Assembly (NCBI RefSeq): GCF_000234665.1
Contig: NC_018324.1
Location: 2,230,428-2,294,427 of the forward strand
Length of the DNA stretch: 64,000 nt
Direction: 5' to 3'
Source of the DNA: Leishmania mexicana MHOM/GT/2001/U1103
Taxonomy: Eukaryota; Euglenozoa; Kinetoplastea; Trypanosomatida; Trypanosomatidae
This document shows, piece by piece, positions 30,988-39,563 of this stretch. The translations under genes were made by a program, and so were the position numbers. Positions within the stretch are counted from its first letter, which is position 1. Each line of letters begins with the position of its first letter. Under the pieces are notes generated by a model. The model worked only from the letters and a program-made list of their open reading frames with translations. It had not been told where the DNA came from and ran no database searches.

Positions 30988-32895
30988 CTACCTCTTCCTC
31001 TCCGCGCCTCTGGTTGCAGATGCGGCCACGTTGCCGATCGAGGCGGCAGAGGATATGGATGAGTAGGAGTTGCTGCGAGTGTAAGAGGTGGTCTGACTCT
31101 GATCCGTGTCTCCCTCCACGTACGTCGTCTGGGCCGTGTAACTGTAGCTACTCGTCCGCGTAAAGTCCTCTCCTGTGCGCGACATTGCTGTCTCCTCGTT
31201 CATGTACGTTGTAACCTCCGTGTAGTCATCCTCGCCAGATGTCGCGCTCGTCGTCACGCCGGACGCCACCTCCGGCGTATAGCGTTCCGGACTGCCGCGA
31301 CGGCTCGACAAGCCACTCACGCCACGCTGGGATGCGCTGCGCGAAGTTCCCGCCCGCGCCTCGTAGACACTCCCCGCCGTCCTGTTCGCGTGTCGCGGCA
31401 CCGTGTACCTCTTTGAGCTGTTCTGATTACTGATGGGTGTTCGGTCGGCATCAGCGGCCTCGCTGACGTCATCGCGGGGACTACTGTAAGGCACCTGCAA
31501 CCGCCGCGACGTCTTCTTTGGGGGCACCGGCTGCTCCTCGTCCGTCTCGAAATCCTCGTACTCCTCGTTGCCGCCGTGGTCGTCCACGTCGGCCGGGAAG
31601 GTGGCAAACGTCGTGGAGATGGAATCCACATCATCCCAGCCGTGCTCCGATGCCTTCAAGACGCGCACGGGACCGGAGTCGGATGTGTCCGTGCTGCCCA
31701 GCGTCTTCGCCGTCTCCTCGTACTTGTCCTGAGGGGGTGTCCAGTGCCTGTTCACACGGCGCTCCTCACGACTGCGGCGGCGGTAGAAGATGAGCAGCAG
31801 GACCACTGTCACCATTAGGCAGAGGAGGATCCAGATAAGCGTTAGGTAGACGGGTATCAACGCATACGCTAGGCGAACTCTCTCGCGGCCACGGTTGATG
31901 CGCACGGCGACGAAGTAGAGTGAAACGAGCAGCATCCCGTTCGAGAAGAAGGAGCCGACGGTGTCGAACGCGACACCGATCTCGGAGCGGACGCCGATGG
32001 TGTACTTCATCATGCTGCGCAAGCACGCCTCGGCCACGCGCAGGCCGGCGCGGAAGCAAAACGGGATGAAGATGATGTACCACGAGCGGTTCAGGCGCCC
32101 ATCCAACTTGTAGCCAATGAGCACCCACTGTGCGACGCCGCAGGCCATGTTCAGGAAGCCCATGGCAAAAATGCCGTTGTATATTATCGGGCTCGGGCGG
32201 TTGTTGCCCACCTCCATCTGCAACCGCACCCGCCGCGGCCAGCGCCAGATGAGTGAGGTGGTGTAGTACAGAATGTCACCCACGATGGGCATGAACATGT
32301 ACCATAGGTACAGCCCCACCTTCGACGCAGGATCGCTCCTAATCTGGGTGTACAGCACAAACGGAATGCAGAAGTAGCTCAGAGCGGCGAGGGAGTTGCC
32401 GACGGGAGAGAGACGATCTATCAGAGACATTCCCTCCTGGTACGTCCTCGGCGTGAAGATGTTGATCACGACGGCCGCGACGGCGACCATCAGCATAATC
32501 GCCGCGAAGATCATGAGAGGCAGGATAATCATCTCGAAGCTCAGTGACATGTAGTGACCGTCGTTTGCTGCGAGGAAGGCAAAGAAGAGAAGCAGCAGCG
32601 CCACCTCTATTAAGAGCACGAGCGAGTATACAATCACGGAGCCGACGGCTCCGAGGAGGGGGACAAACGGCCCCCACGTTCCGCTGGCGAGGAAGCCGTA
32701 TGCATTTTCACCGATGGAGTCGTACAGGTACTTGCGACTGCGGTTGTATAGAACAAGATAGGCCTGATAGTAATGGTGTCGTAGCGTGATCTTGCGGAAG
32801 TTCCACTTCACCTGCCGCGACGTCGTCGGTGAAGTGAGGTCGAGAAGGTAGTACAACCTCCAGTTGCGCTTGCGCGGCGGGTGGCCGTTGCACAT
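30988..32895 (-). CDS. Multispanning membrane protein, J-like N-terminus, TMEM185-like core
   Basis: A 635-residue protein. Residues 12-70 resemble a DnaJ domain (YYLLDLTSPTT, then KWNFRKITLRHHYYQAYLVL and YDSIGENAYGFL). The invariant HPD after helix II is replaced by HHY, so Hsp70 stimulation is unlikely. Eight hydrophobic segments follow at about 75-110, 117-146, 165-184, 192-216, 236-260, 270-290, 303-330 and 339-370. Short motifs such as GYKLDG...IIFIPFCFR and VRINRG...ALIPVYLTLIWI recall the TMEM185 (fragile-X-F) family. The C-terminal 260 residues are Ser/Thr/Tyr/Glu-rich, presumably cytosolic, and end in a basic GAERKR. The start is the ATG at 32895. The exact role is unknown. Membrane topology is confident; family names are from memory of motif spacing. 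Confidence 0.75.
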   Translation of the reverse strand: MCNGHPPRKRNWRLYYLLDLTSPTTSRQVKWNFRKITLRHHYYQAYLVLYNRSRKYLYDSIGENAYGFLASGTWGPFVPLLGAVGSVIVYSLVLLIEVALLLLFFAFLAANDGHYMSLSFEMIILPLMIFAAIMLMVAVAAVVINIFTPRTYQEGMSLIDRLSPVGNSLAALSYFCIPFVLYTQIRSDPASKVGLYLWYMFMPIVGDILYYTTSLIWRWPRRVRLQMEVGNNRPSPIIYNGIFAMGFLNMACGVAQWVLIGYKLDGRLNRSWYIIFIPFCFRAGLRVAEACLRSMMKYTIGVRSEIGVAFDTVGSFFSNGMLLVSLYFVAVRINRGRERVRLAYALIPVYLTLIWILLCLMVTVVLLLIFYRRRSREERRVNRHWTPPQDKYEETAKTLGSTDTSDSGPVRVLKASEHGWDDVDSISTTFATFPADVDDHGGNEEYEDFETDEEQPVPPKKTSRRLQVPYSSPRDDVSEAADADRTPISNQNSSKRYTVPRHANRTAGSVYEARAGTSRSASQRGVSGLSSRRGSPERYTPEVASGVTTSATSGEDDYTEVTTYMNEETAMSRTGEDFTRTSSYSYTAQTTYVEGDTDQSQTTSYTRSNSYSSISSAASIGNVAASATRGAERKR

Positions 32896-34278
32896 TTGTC
32901 TTCAACGAACGAAACAGTTGACAAAGACACGACGTGCGCTCACGTCTCTTTCCAAAAAAAAACGTCGAAGAAGGCAGTCACAGCGACAACACACAGCGGG
33001 ACAGCAAAGGAAGGCTCCGGAAGGGAGAATGCAGCGGATGCTCTAGAAAAACAGGATGGGATTCTCTGTTCTTTTTTGGGGGAAGGGGGGAGTGTTGTTA
33101 CAATGGAACCTAATAGCAACAACATGCGGCGCACAGTCAAGTTGGGAACCTCTCCCGCCTCCCAAACAAAAGGAAACGAAAAAAAGAGAGACGCACACGC
33201 ACACACACACAAAGGACGGGGTGGTGGTTGATGGTTTGGGGGGAGGGCAAAACGCATAAAAGCGCCAGAAAAGAAAGCGGGAGGAAAGGGAGAGGCGGTG
33301 AGGCAGGGAAGTTCCCAGCCGGCCAGCGAAAGCGAAGAAGGGAGCTGTGGAAAAAGATGATGCGCTTCGCGGTGTAGCTGTAGGATGACAGTGAGCGCCA
33401 CAAACGAGGCAATCACGGCAGTACTGTTCTCGAGATCGGCTCTTCGGGACTTTTACAAGCCGAAGCGAGCGTCGGGCACAAGAGGTAGGTGAGTGGCTGT
33501 TCGTGTGCGGTTGTTTGCGCCTGCTTGTCTTCTCACGGCCGACGTGTCACCAAACAGCAATGACGGGAACGTGCCACACGCAGTATAGCTGGTGAAGCTC
33601 GGAAAAGGGGCGGAGGCACGCACCCACAGAGATGACCCACAAGGTACGAATGGAGGGAAAGAGTAACGACAAGATTAGCGCCACAGAATTGCTTGTGATC
33701 ATGTATTCCACTGCACAACTCTCAGAGCGCAAGATTGGTAGAATGTGCCAGGGAGGGAGAGAGGGGGGGGGGCGGAAACACTCACACACACATAAACTCG
33801 TCAATAAAGCCTCACGAACGTGCGTGTTGTTGGGTAAAGTGGTTGAGGCGGGTATGACGTGTGCACATGTGTGAGACTGTCAGAAGGAAAGAAGAGGAGA
33901 GTGGTGCAGAGAGACAGGTAGAGGGGACGAGACCGCTTTATCGCGGGCGACAGAGGAGACGTAAGTGAGCGTCGCTGGCATCGTTATAGCGAGAGAGCGA
34001 GAGAGAGAGGGCGCATCACCACTAGGGCAGTCGCACACTGCCGACATTGCCTTCAGCCTTCTTGTTTTTTTTCTGCCGCACAAGCGCCACAACAAAACTA
34101 GACGGTGAAACGTCGTATATGGAGAAGTAAAGAACGGAGGTCCTCGGAATGGAGAGGAGATGGGAGGTCCCCTCTCAGCCTATACCCTTCCCCTCCATGC
34201 CCACCCGACCTTGCACCTCTCATTTTGCTCAGCCCGGCTACCACAAGGCAAACGAGGTATGAAAATGTCGCAGGGCGG
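32896..34278. other. Intergenic region
   Basis: This 1.4 kb stretch has A/G-rich plus-strand blocks at 32950-33060 and 33180-33340 (possible splice-acceptor tracts for the J-like gene), a G8 at 33764-33771 and GA repeats near 33990-34010. No gene was seen. Confidence 0.65.
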
Positions 34279-36135
34279 TCAACGATGGGCTTTGTACTGT
34301 TCCTGCGTAACAGGATGCTTCCATGTCGTCGACTTCTTGCCCGACTGTAGAAAATAGTATTGCATCGTTCGACGCGACAGCCCATACTCCCAGCCGCCGG
34401 GAAGAGGTGGAAACGGGACATCCGGCGCGTGCCTCGCGGCGGCAGTGGCCGCACCGGAAGAAATCATGTCATTAGCGCCACTCGGCGTAGCTGTGCGGGA
34501 GTTGTCGGGAGGGCTTGCCGTGGCAGAATTAGTTGGCTCTGTCGACGTGGCCGCCGGTGAAGCTGTCAAAGACTCAGTGCTGTTGGCATCCGCTGCCGTC
34601 CCTCCCACAAAGCGAACGGGCAGATTGGAGTGGGTGATGGCCTGCTGCCGCGCCAGCTGAGCACTCGCAGCGTCCGCGAACTGCACCACACCGTACCGGA
34701 GCGCATCCACAGTCCGCACCGTCTGCGCGCGTTGAAACCCGTCACACCAACGGAACATGTATACAAAGGCTGCCTCATCGATTTCAGGGGGAAGCGGCAT
34801 TACGAGAAGCGTATCCTTCCGTCTCGACTTCTGCCAAGCGCTCTCCGCTGGAGAGGTGGCTACCAGCGTCGGCGTGCCGGCAGTCAAGGCCTCCTTTTTC
34901 GATATGAGCACTGATGGAAGTAGTAGCCGCCACTGCTCGCAAGCGCGCAGGTGCACCCCTTTGCACTGCCCACCAGCCGCGCACTTGTCCTTGTCGCATT
35001 GCGGATCAAAGTCGGCGCATACGTCGATGCCGGTGAAATCGCCGACGTGGCGATGTTTCAGATACGCCGCCAAGCCCGAGGTTGGAAAGAGGCCCCCAGT
35101 CGACAGAACGCACCACCCATATGCACTCTGCGCAAGGACGGTGTCGTGGACACCGCCAAGGAGCGCGGCACCGTCTCCTTTCGTCACGCGGTGCGCGACG
35201 GCGTTCATCTGGTAAACGTGCACCTGCGCACGCTGCTCCTCCTCGGCGGTGTGCGGCTCCGTCTGCCTTGACACAATGGGTAGCCGCTGAATACTCACAC
35301 GCACCCATTTGGAGCGTCTGCCCGGCTGACAAAGCAGGGCTGCACACAGGTCCGCAGCCTCGGCGCTCGAGAAGAAAACCGTAGCCCACGCATACTCCTG
35401 CTCCTGTGGTGGAACACCTGGCAGCAGCGCAATCTGGCGAGGCGACTCCAGAAGCACTCGCTCCACGTGGCTCGTCATGCGCACCGACTCGATCTCGTCC
35501 ATCACCTGCTCCTTGTTCAGTCGTGTAGCCGCGCGGAAGACACCGAGGCGCAAGCCGACGCGCACGTCCATCTCACTGATATCCTTGGCGGACGCGCTCA
35601 GGGTAGGCAGCGGCGGCGGCGCAGCCCACGCATCGGACGGCAGGCGAGAGAAGGTGGGGCCATATCGTGCCGCAGCGAGAGGCGGCGATGGCGGAGGTGG
35701 CAAAATCGATGCGCCGCTCTGCACCGATCGCGCCACGGTGGTTACTGCTTCAGTGGGCAATGAACCATGCAGCCGATGGTCCTCCTCTTCCAAGCGTGGC
35801 AGTTTGCGTGGCGCCTCTACCGCGTCCACTCCGTCGCTTTCCCCTTCGCCAGAGCTGCTGGTGCTCGAGGATGCGGCACTGAAGGTGGAGGCCGATGCTG
35901 ACTGGGACACGGAAGATGTAGCGGAGCCGCTAGAGCCGGACTCAGCCAAGGAGCCCTCGTCAGACGCGGACGAGGCAGAGGCAGAGGCGGTGGACGCAGA
36001 GCCTGATATCGTGGAGTGCGTTCCTTCGGTTGCGGAGACCGACAGCGGGCTGCTATCCCCCTTTTCGCGACTGCTGCTTCGGTTGTTTCTGCCGCGGCTC
36101 CCGCTACGAGACGGAGACGGGGAGCTCACAGACAT
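34279..36135 (-). CDS. RNA-binding protein with CCCH finger, RRM-like and WW domains
   Basis: A 618-residue protein. It begins with a Ser/Arg-rich tract (SPSPSRSGSRGRNNRSSSREK, reminiscent of SR proteins). Low-complexity Ser/Ala follows, then a folded RRM-like region near 205-290, and a CCCH finger near 372-394 (C-x4-C-x5-C-x3-H, ending CKGVHL). An RRM-like domain lies near 442-503 (TLLVMPLPPEIDEAAFVYMF and YGVVQFADAASAQLA, playing the RNP2 and RNP1 positions without the aromatic consensus). A Ser/Thr/Ala linker leads to a C-terminal WW domain (578-608: LPGGWE, W582, YYF, W605, P608). WW domains bind Pro-rich partners, so an adaptor in mRNA processing or regulation is inferred. The ATG at 36135 is used; longer frames start only at a GTG. 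Confidence 0.82.
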   Translation of the reverse strand: MSVSSPSPSRSGSRGRNNRSSSREKGDSSPLSVSATEGTHSTISGSASTASASASSASDEGSLAESGSSGSATSSVSQSASASTFSAASSSTSSSGEGESDGVDAVEAPRKLPRLEEEDHRLHGSLPTEAVTTVARSVQSGASILPPPPSPPLAAARYGPTFSRLPSDAWAAPPPLPTLSASAKDISEMDVRVGLRLGVFRAATRLNKEQVMDEIESVRMTSHVERVLLESPRQIALLPGVPPQEQEYAWATVFFSSAEAADLCAALLCQPGRRSKWVRVSIQRLPIVSRQTEPHTAEEEQRAQVHVYQMNAVAHRVTKGDGAALLGGVHDTVLAQSAYGWCVLSTGGLFPTSGLAAYLKHRHVGDFTGIDVCADFDPQCDKDKCAAGGQCKGVHLRACEQWRLLLPSVLISKKEALTAGTPTLVATSPAESAWQKSRRKDTLLVMPLPPEIDEAAFVYMFRWCDGFQRAQTVRTVDALRYGVVQFADAASAQLARQQAITHSNLPVRFVGGTAADANSTESLTASPAATSTEPTNSATASPPDNSRTATPSGANDMISSGAATAAARHAPDVPFPPLPGGWEYGLSRRTMQYYFLQSGKKSTTWKHPVTQEQYKAHR

Positions 36136-37082
36136 GCGCGCTTTTACCGTGAAGGGGAGGGACGCAGTAATGATTACTATATGAGGAGACGGAAACGTGT
36201 GCACCTACGTGTGCTTGTAAGGATCGTCTTCTCATTTCGTTCCGTTGCTGTGTCGATGCGCGGTCGCACTCGTGTAGACTGATTCGCTCACTCAGCAAGG
36301 AACACAAGCAGAGGGAGAGAGAATTGAGAGAGGAGAAGGTAGCATGTTGACGAGGACTCGTGGAGCAGACTGCTCCCTAGCCCCTTCCCCCCACCACGCG
36401 CTCCCCGGAGAGTGAATCCGGGAACGCTCAGGAACGGCAAAAGGGGCTGTTAGAAGTAGGCAGCGGCGGCAACGTAGGATGCATCCTTTTACCCTCGCTT
36501 TGGGGCAGAAGTGAGATGTGGGAAATCGTCGTTGGTGGGGGTTGCTGTCTACCAACGAGGGAGGGGGAGGGGGGAGGCAGAGGGTGGACGTGGAAGACCG
36601 TGACATCACCTCCGCCGCCGTACATTCGCAGTTGATTTCGTATTCTTTAGACCGCTCATCTTTGCTCGAGTTCATTTTGGTGCCTTTTTCGTTGCAAGTT
36701 GCTGTTGCATCTCTATAGTCCTTGGGGCACCGACCGCTGTTCTCGCCCTCTCTACGACACCGCGTGTACATGGGGGGGTGACGCCTCCCAGTGTGAGGAA
36801 AGCGTACACCCACCAATCATGATGGGGGTATCTTGTTGTCGCGAGCGAAAGCATAGACGGACGGACTCCGTTTGCGTGGCGGGGAGGGGAGAGGGGGGGA
36901 GGAAACGGAAATACCGCACACCGGGCAGAGCAGAAGAAACGGCCCAGTAAAGCTTCTCCGTGGTACTGTGCCCCTCTCCCCCTCATCACTCACTACTCCA
37001 AGAGAAAAGGTGAGGGGGTAATAACAACAACAAAGAAAAAAGAGAGAGACGCTTCCTTTACCTCTATGCGCATCCAATACAC
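36136..37082. other. Intergenic region
   Basis: This 0.95 kb stretch has an A/G-rich plus-strand block at 36296-36345, a candidate pyrimidine tract on the sense strand for the RNA-binding protein gene. More purine-rich blocks at 36545-36590 and 36880-36925 are probably UTR of the next gene. No gene was seen. Confidence 0.65.
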
Positions 37083-39002
37083 CTAAATAAGGGGGTTAAG
37101 CGGGGTCGGGCTCCGGCACGAGCTGTGGCGACGGTAGGCGCTCTTATCGGGGGTGAAGGGCGTTATGAACGATTTGTCGGCGTTTGACTTTGTCGGCCGT
37201 GGCGTTAAGGCACGCCGCGAGATTACGGATGTCACTGAATCTGCACGGCTCGCCGCGCTTTTCACGGAACATGATCGCGGGTACATGCTGGAGAAGCTGT
37301 TGCCGCGGCTGCGTTCGCGCTCGTTGCGCCAGCCAATCCACTCCTCCACGAGTGACGTCTGCGGCCGCGGTGCCCGCTGCTGGCGCTCAAGCCGCCTCAG
37401 CACCTCTGCAATGTATACCTCGTGCTCATCCGGCGGACGTTGATCAGCTGGGAGGTCGGCAAGATTTGACGTCAGCGGCGGCGGGCGTTCGCCCATGGGG
37501 GTGCGCTCCCAGCCGCCCCGCACGCCACCCCCCTCACAGACGCGAAGCGGCGTGCTCGTGCGGTTGGCATCAAATGGCGGTAGCCGCCCTGAGGCCGCAA
37601 TGACGGAGCCTGGCGGAGAGGAGCCTCCTCGGTGCGATGACGAGCAAGTGTCCACCGGCGGGGCATCGTGTGGAATGAGATTCACCGCGTCATACTGCTT
37701 TGGCGGCGGCGAGAAGCGCAGCGGTGATTGTCCATGTGCGGCCTTCTCCGCATACCTATCCGACGGATCGGTTCGATAAGTCAACTGTTGCGGAACGGCT
37801 TGTGACGCCGCGGAAGGCAGAGAGGAGGAGCGTCTGCTGCTCGGGGAACGGCCGCGGTCGACTTCTAATCGACATATGCGCACATCGAGAGCGGCACGCT
37901 GTCCTGTGGGGTGATAGCGGAAGGGAATGGCGTACTCCTTCCACTCCCCAACACCGGACTGGAACTTCGCGGGGTGCAGGGAGAAGCCGGCGACCTGGTG
38001 CTTATCCTCCCAAAGCGAAAATCGGAGCTTTTCCGTGCCGCCAGCCGGCGGAAGCGTGATGCGGGCCTGCTGTGCCTTGAACATCACCTCCTTCGGATTG
38101 CAGCAAACGGCCTGCGTCGTTCGGTAGGTGTAGGAACCGTAGCGAATCTTCATGCTGTAGTCGCCGCCAAGCAGCAGCGGTGCTGGGTGATCGAGATCAA
38201 TGCTTTCTGTCCTGATCGTAACGCGCTCTAGCTCAATTTCCACGCGCTGTACAAGACGGGAATCACGCTGTGAGTGCCGCGACCCTTCCCTTCGTGGCTG
38301 GGAGCGCTGCACTGTTCTGGTGCGGGTCTGATGCAGCGTTGCCTCCTGTCTTTCCAGAACCTGTGAGTGAATGTGCACCACCCGCTCGCTACGCGGCGGC
38401 GTCTTCAGCTGGCGATCGCGCGACGAATCACGCTCCATCGATATTTTGCCATGATGGGGGCTGCTGCGCGGCGGCGACGTCGTTGCGGTCGAGGCCACGG
38501 TGTTGCCGCACTGCACCCTCTGCTCTTCCTCATGGATTCCATGCACACACATGGAGAAGAGCAGCTTTCCGGTGACTTCTCCGGCAGCATCACGCAGCTT
38601 GATGGCGTAGTTCTTCATGGGCTTGCCAAAGTACGGTCGTGGATCGAGGGAGCCCTTGGTAACGACGGGCAGCGGCCCAGCGGCGCTATACTGCGACGGC
38701 CGAATGGCGAACGTGATGACCTCCTGCTCGGCGTCCAGGATAAGCTGATGTGTCAGCTTCGCAAACATCAGTGCCATGTCGTCGCCGAGTGCCTTAAAGT
38801 GCATGTGGTCCGTGGCGCCATCCACGCAGTGCAGAGCAGATGTGCCGCTTGAGCTGGTCTGTGCGCGTGACGTTCGGGCCCAGCTACACTGAAAGGAGGC
38901 TGCATCAGGAATGTGTCGCCCCTGCGCATCCTCCGCAAACAGCCCTGTGAAGGTCGGAACGTCGCATACAAAGCGGTATAGTACAAAGTCTAGCTGCATC
39001 AT
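37083..39002 (-). CDS. Conserved protein with two C2-like beta-rich regions
   Basis: A 639-residue protein starting MMQLDFVLYRF. Residues 1-175 and about 249-377 look like two beta-sandwich modules. The second has strands YSMKIRYGSYTYRTTQAV, KLRFSLWEDKHQVAGFSL and the closing ALDVRICRLEV. That order, with the WEYAIPF-like strand between, is reminiscent of NT-C2 (EEIG1/EHBP1-type) C2 domains, which bind membranes or proteins without calcium. They are joined by a basic Ser/Arg/Gln linker. The C-terminal 260 residues are Pro/Ser/Arg-rich and probably disordered, with many SP, TP and RxxS sites. No transmembrane segment is seen. The C2 assignment is tentative. The coding call is firm; the start is the first of two adjacent ATGs, at 39002. 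Confidence 0.72.
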   Translation of the reverse strand: MMQLDFVLYRFVCDVPTFTGLFAEDAQGRHIPDAASFQCSWARTSRAQTSSSGTSALHCVDGATDHMHFKALGDDMALMFAKLTHQLILDAEQEVITFAIRPSQYSAAGPLPVVTKGSLDPRPYFGKPMKNYAIKLRDAAGEVTGKLLFSMCVHGIHEEEQRVQCGNTVASTATTSPPRSSPHHGKISMERDSSRDRQLKTPPRSERVVHIHSQVLERQEATLHQTRTRTVQRSQPRREGSRHSQRDSRLVQRVEIELERVTIRTESIDLDHPAPLLLGGDYSMKIRYGSYTYRTTQAVCCNPKEVMFKAQQARITLPPAGGTEKLRFSLWEDKHQVAGFSLHPAKFQSGVGEWKEYAIPFRYHPTGQRAALDVRICRLEVDRGRSPSSRRSSSLPSAASQAVPQQLTYRTDPSDRYAEKAAHGQSPLRFSPPPKQYDAVNLIPHDAPPVDTCSSSHRGGSSPPGSVIAASGRLPPFDANRTSTPLRVCEGGGVRGGWERTPMGERPPPLTSNLADLPADQRPPDEHEVYIAEVLRRLERQQRAPRPQTSLVEEWIGWRNERERSRGNSFSSMYPRSCSVKSAASRADSVTSVISRRALTPRPTKSNADKSFITPFTPDKSAYRRHSSCRSPTPLNPLI

Positions 39003-39563
39003 TGTGACTGTCTATGTGTGCCTGTGTGCAAGAGCGAGCGAGCCTCTTCGTGGCTTCCGGTTGTTGCCTTCTCCTCCGTCTTCCTCTCGTCCTGCCGCGA
39101 CGCCTCCTGAGCGAGGAAAGAGGGAGACCCAACGAGCGCCGCAGTTCGCGATATGCGCGAGCAGATGCTTACCGGAGAGCGAAGAGGTCTTGCACACCAA
39201 TGGCCCCCCTTTTTGCGCAGAACACAACAGCTGTACGTACACCCACGCGCACGCGACGAAAACAGTCACAGCCACAGAAACGCAAACAAGCATGCGGGCA
39301 GAGGAGAGGTAGTCATCGAGGATTTACTGAAAGCAGGAGTGGAAGACACGAGAACATGCGTAGCTTGACGAATGTCTGCCAGTGCTCAGATCACGGTGGA
39401 GGACGACACCGCACTGCTGCTCGTCGTGTCCGTTTTTTTTTGTGTGTGTGTTGCTGTTGCTCGTGGAGGCGCGTTCATTTGGGAAAGTGGTGGGGTTGCC
39501 TCGCGACATGCGGGAGACAGTGGGGAGCAAAAGAAAAACAGGTAACTAAAACACATCAGACAA
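39003..39563. other. Short intergenic region
   Basis: This 561 bp stretch holds the leader of the C2-like gene and the 3' UTR of the coiled-coil gene. A T9 followed by a GT repeat near 39435-39450 is the only notable simple sequence. Confidence 0.6.
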
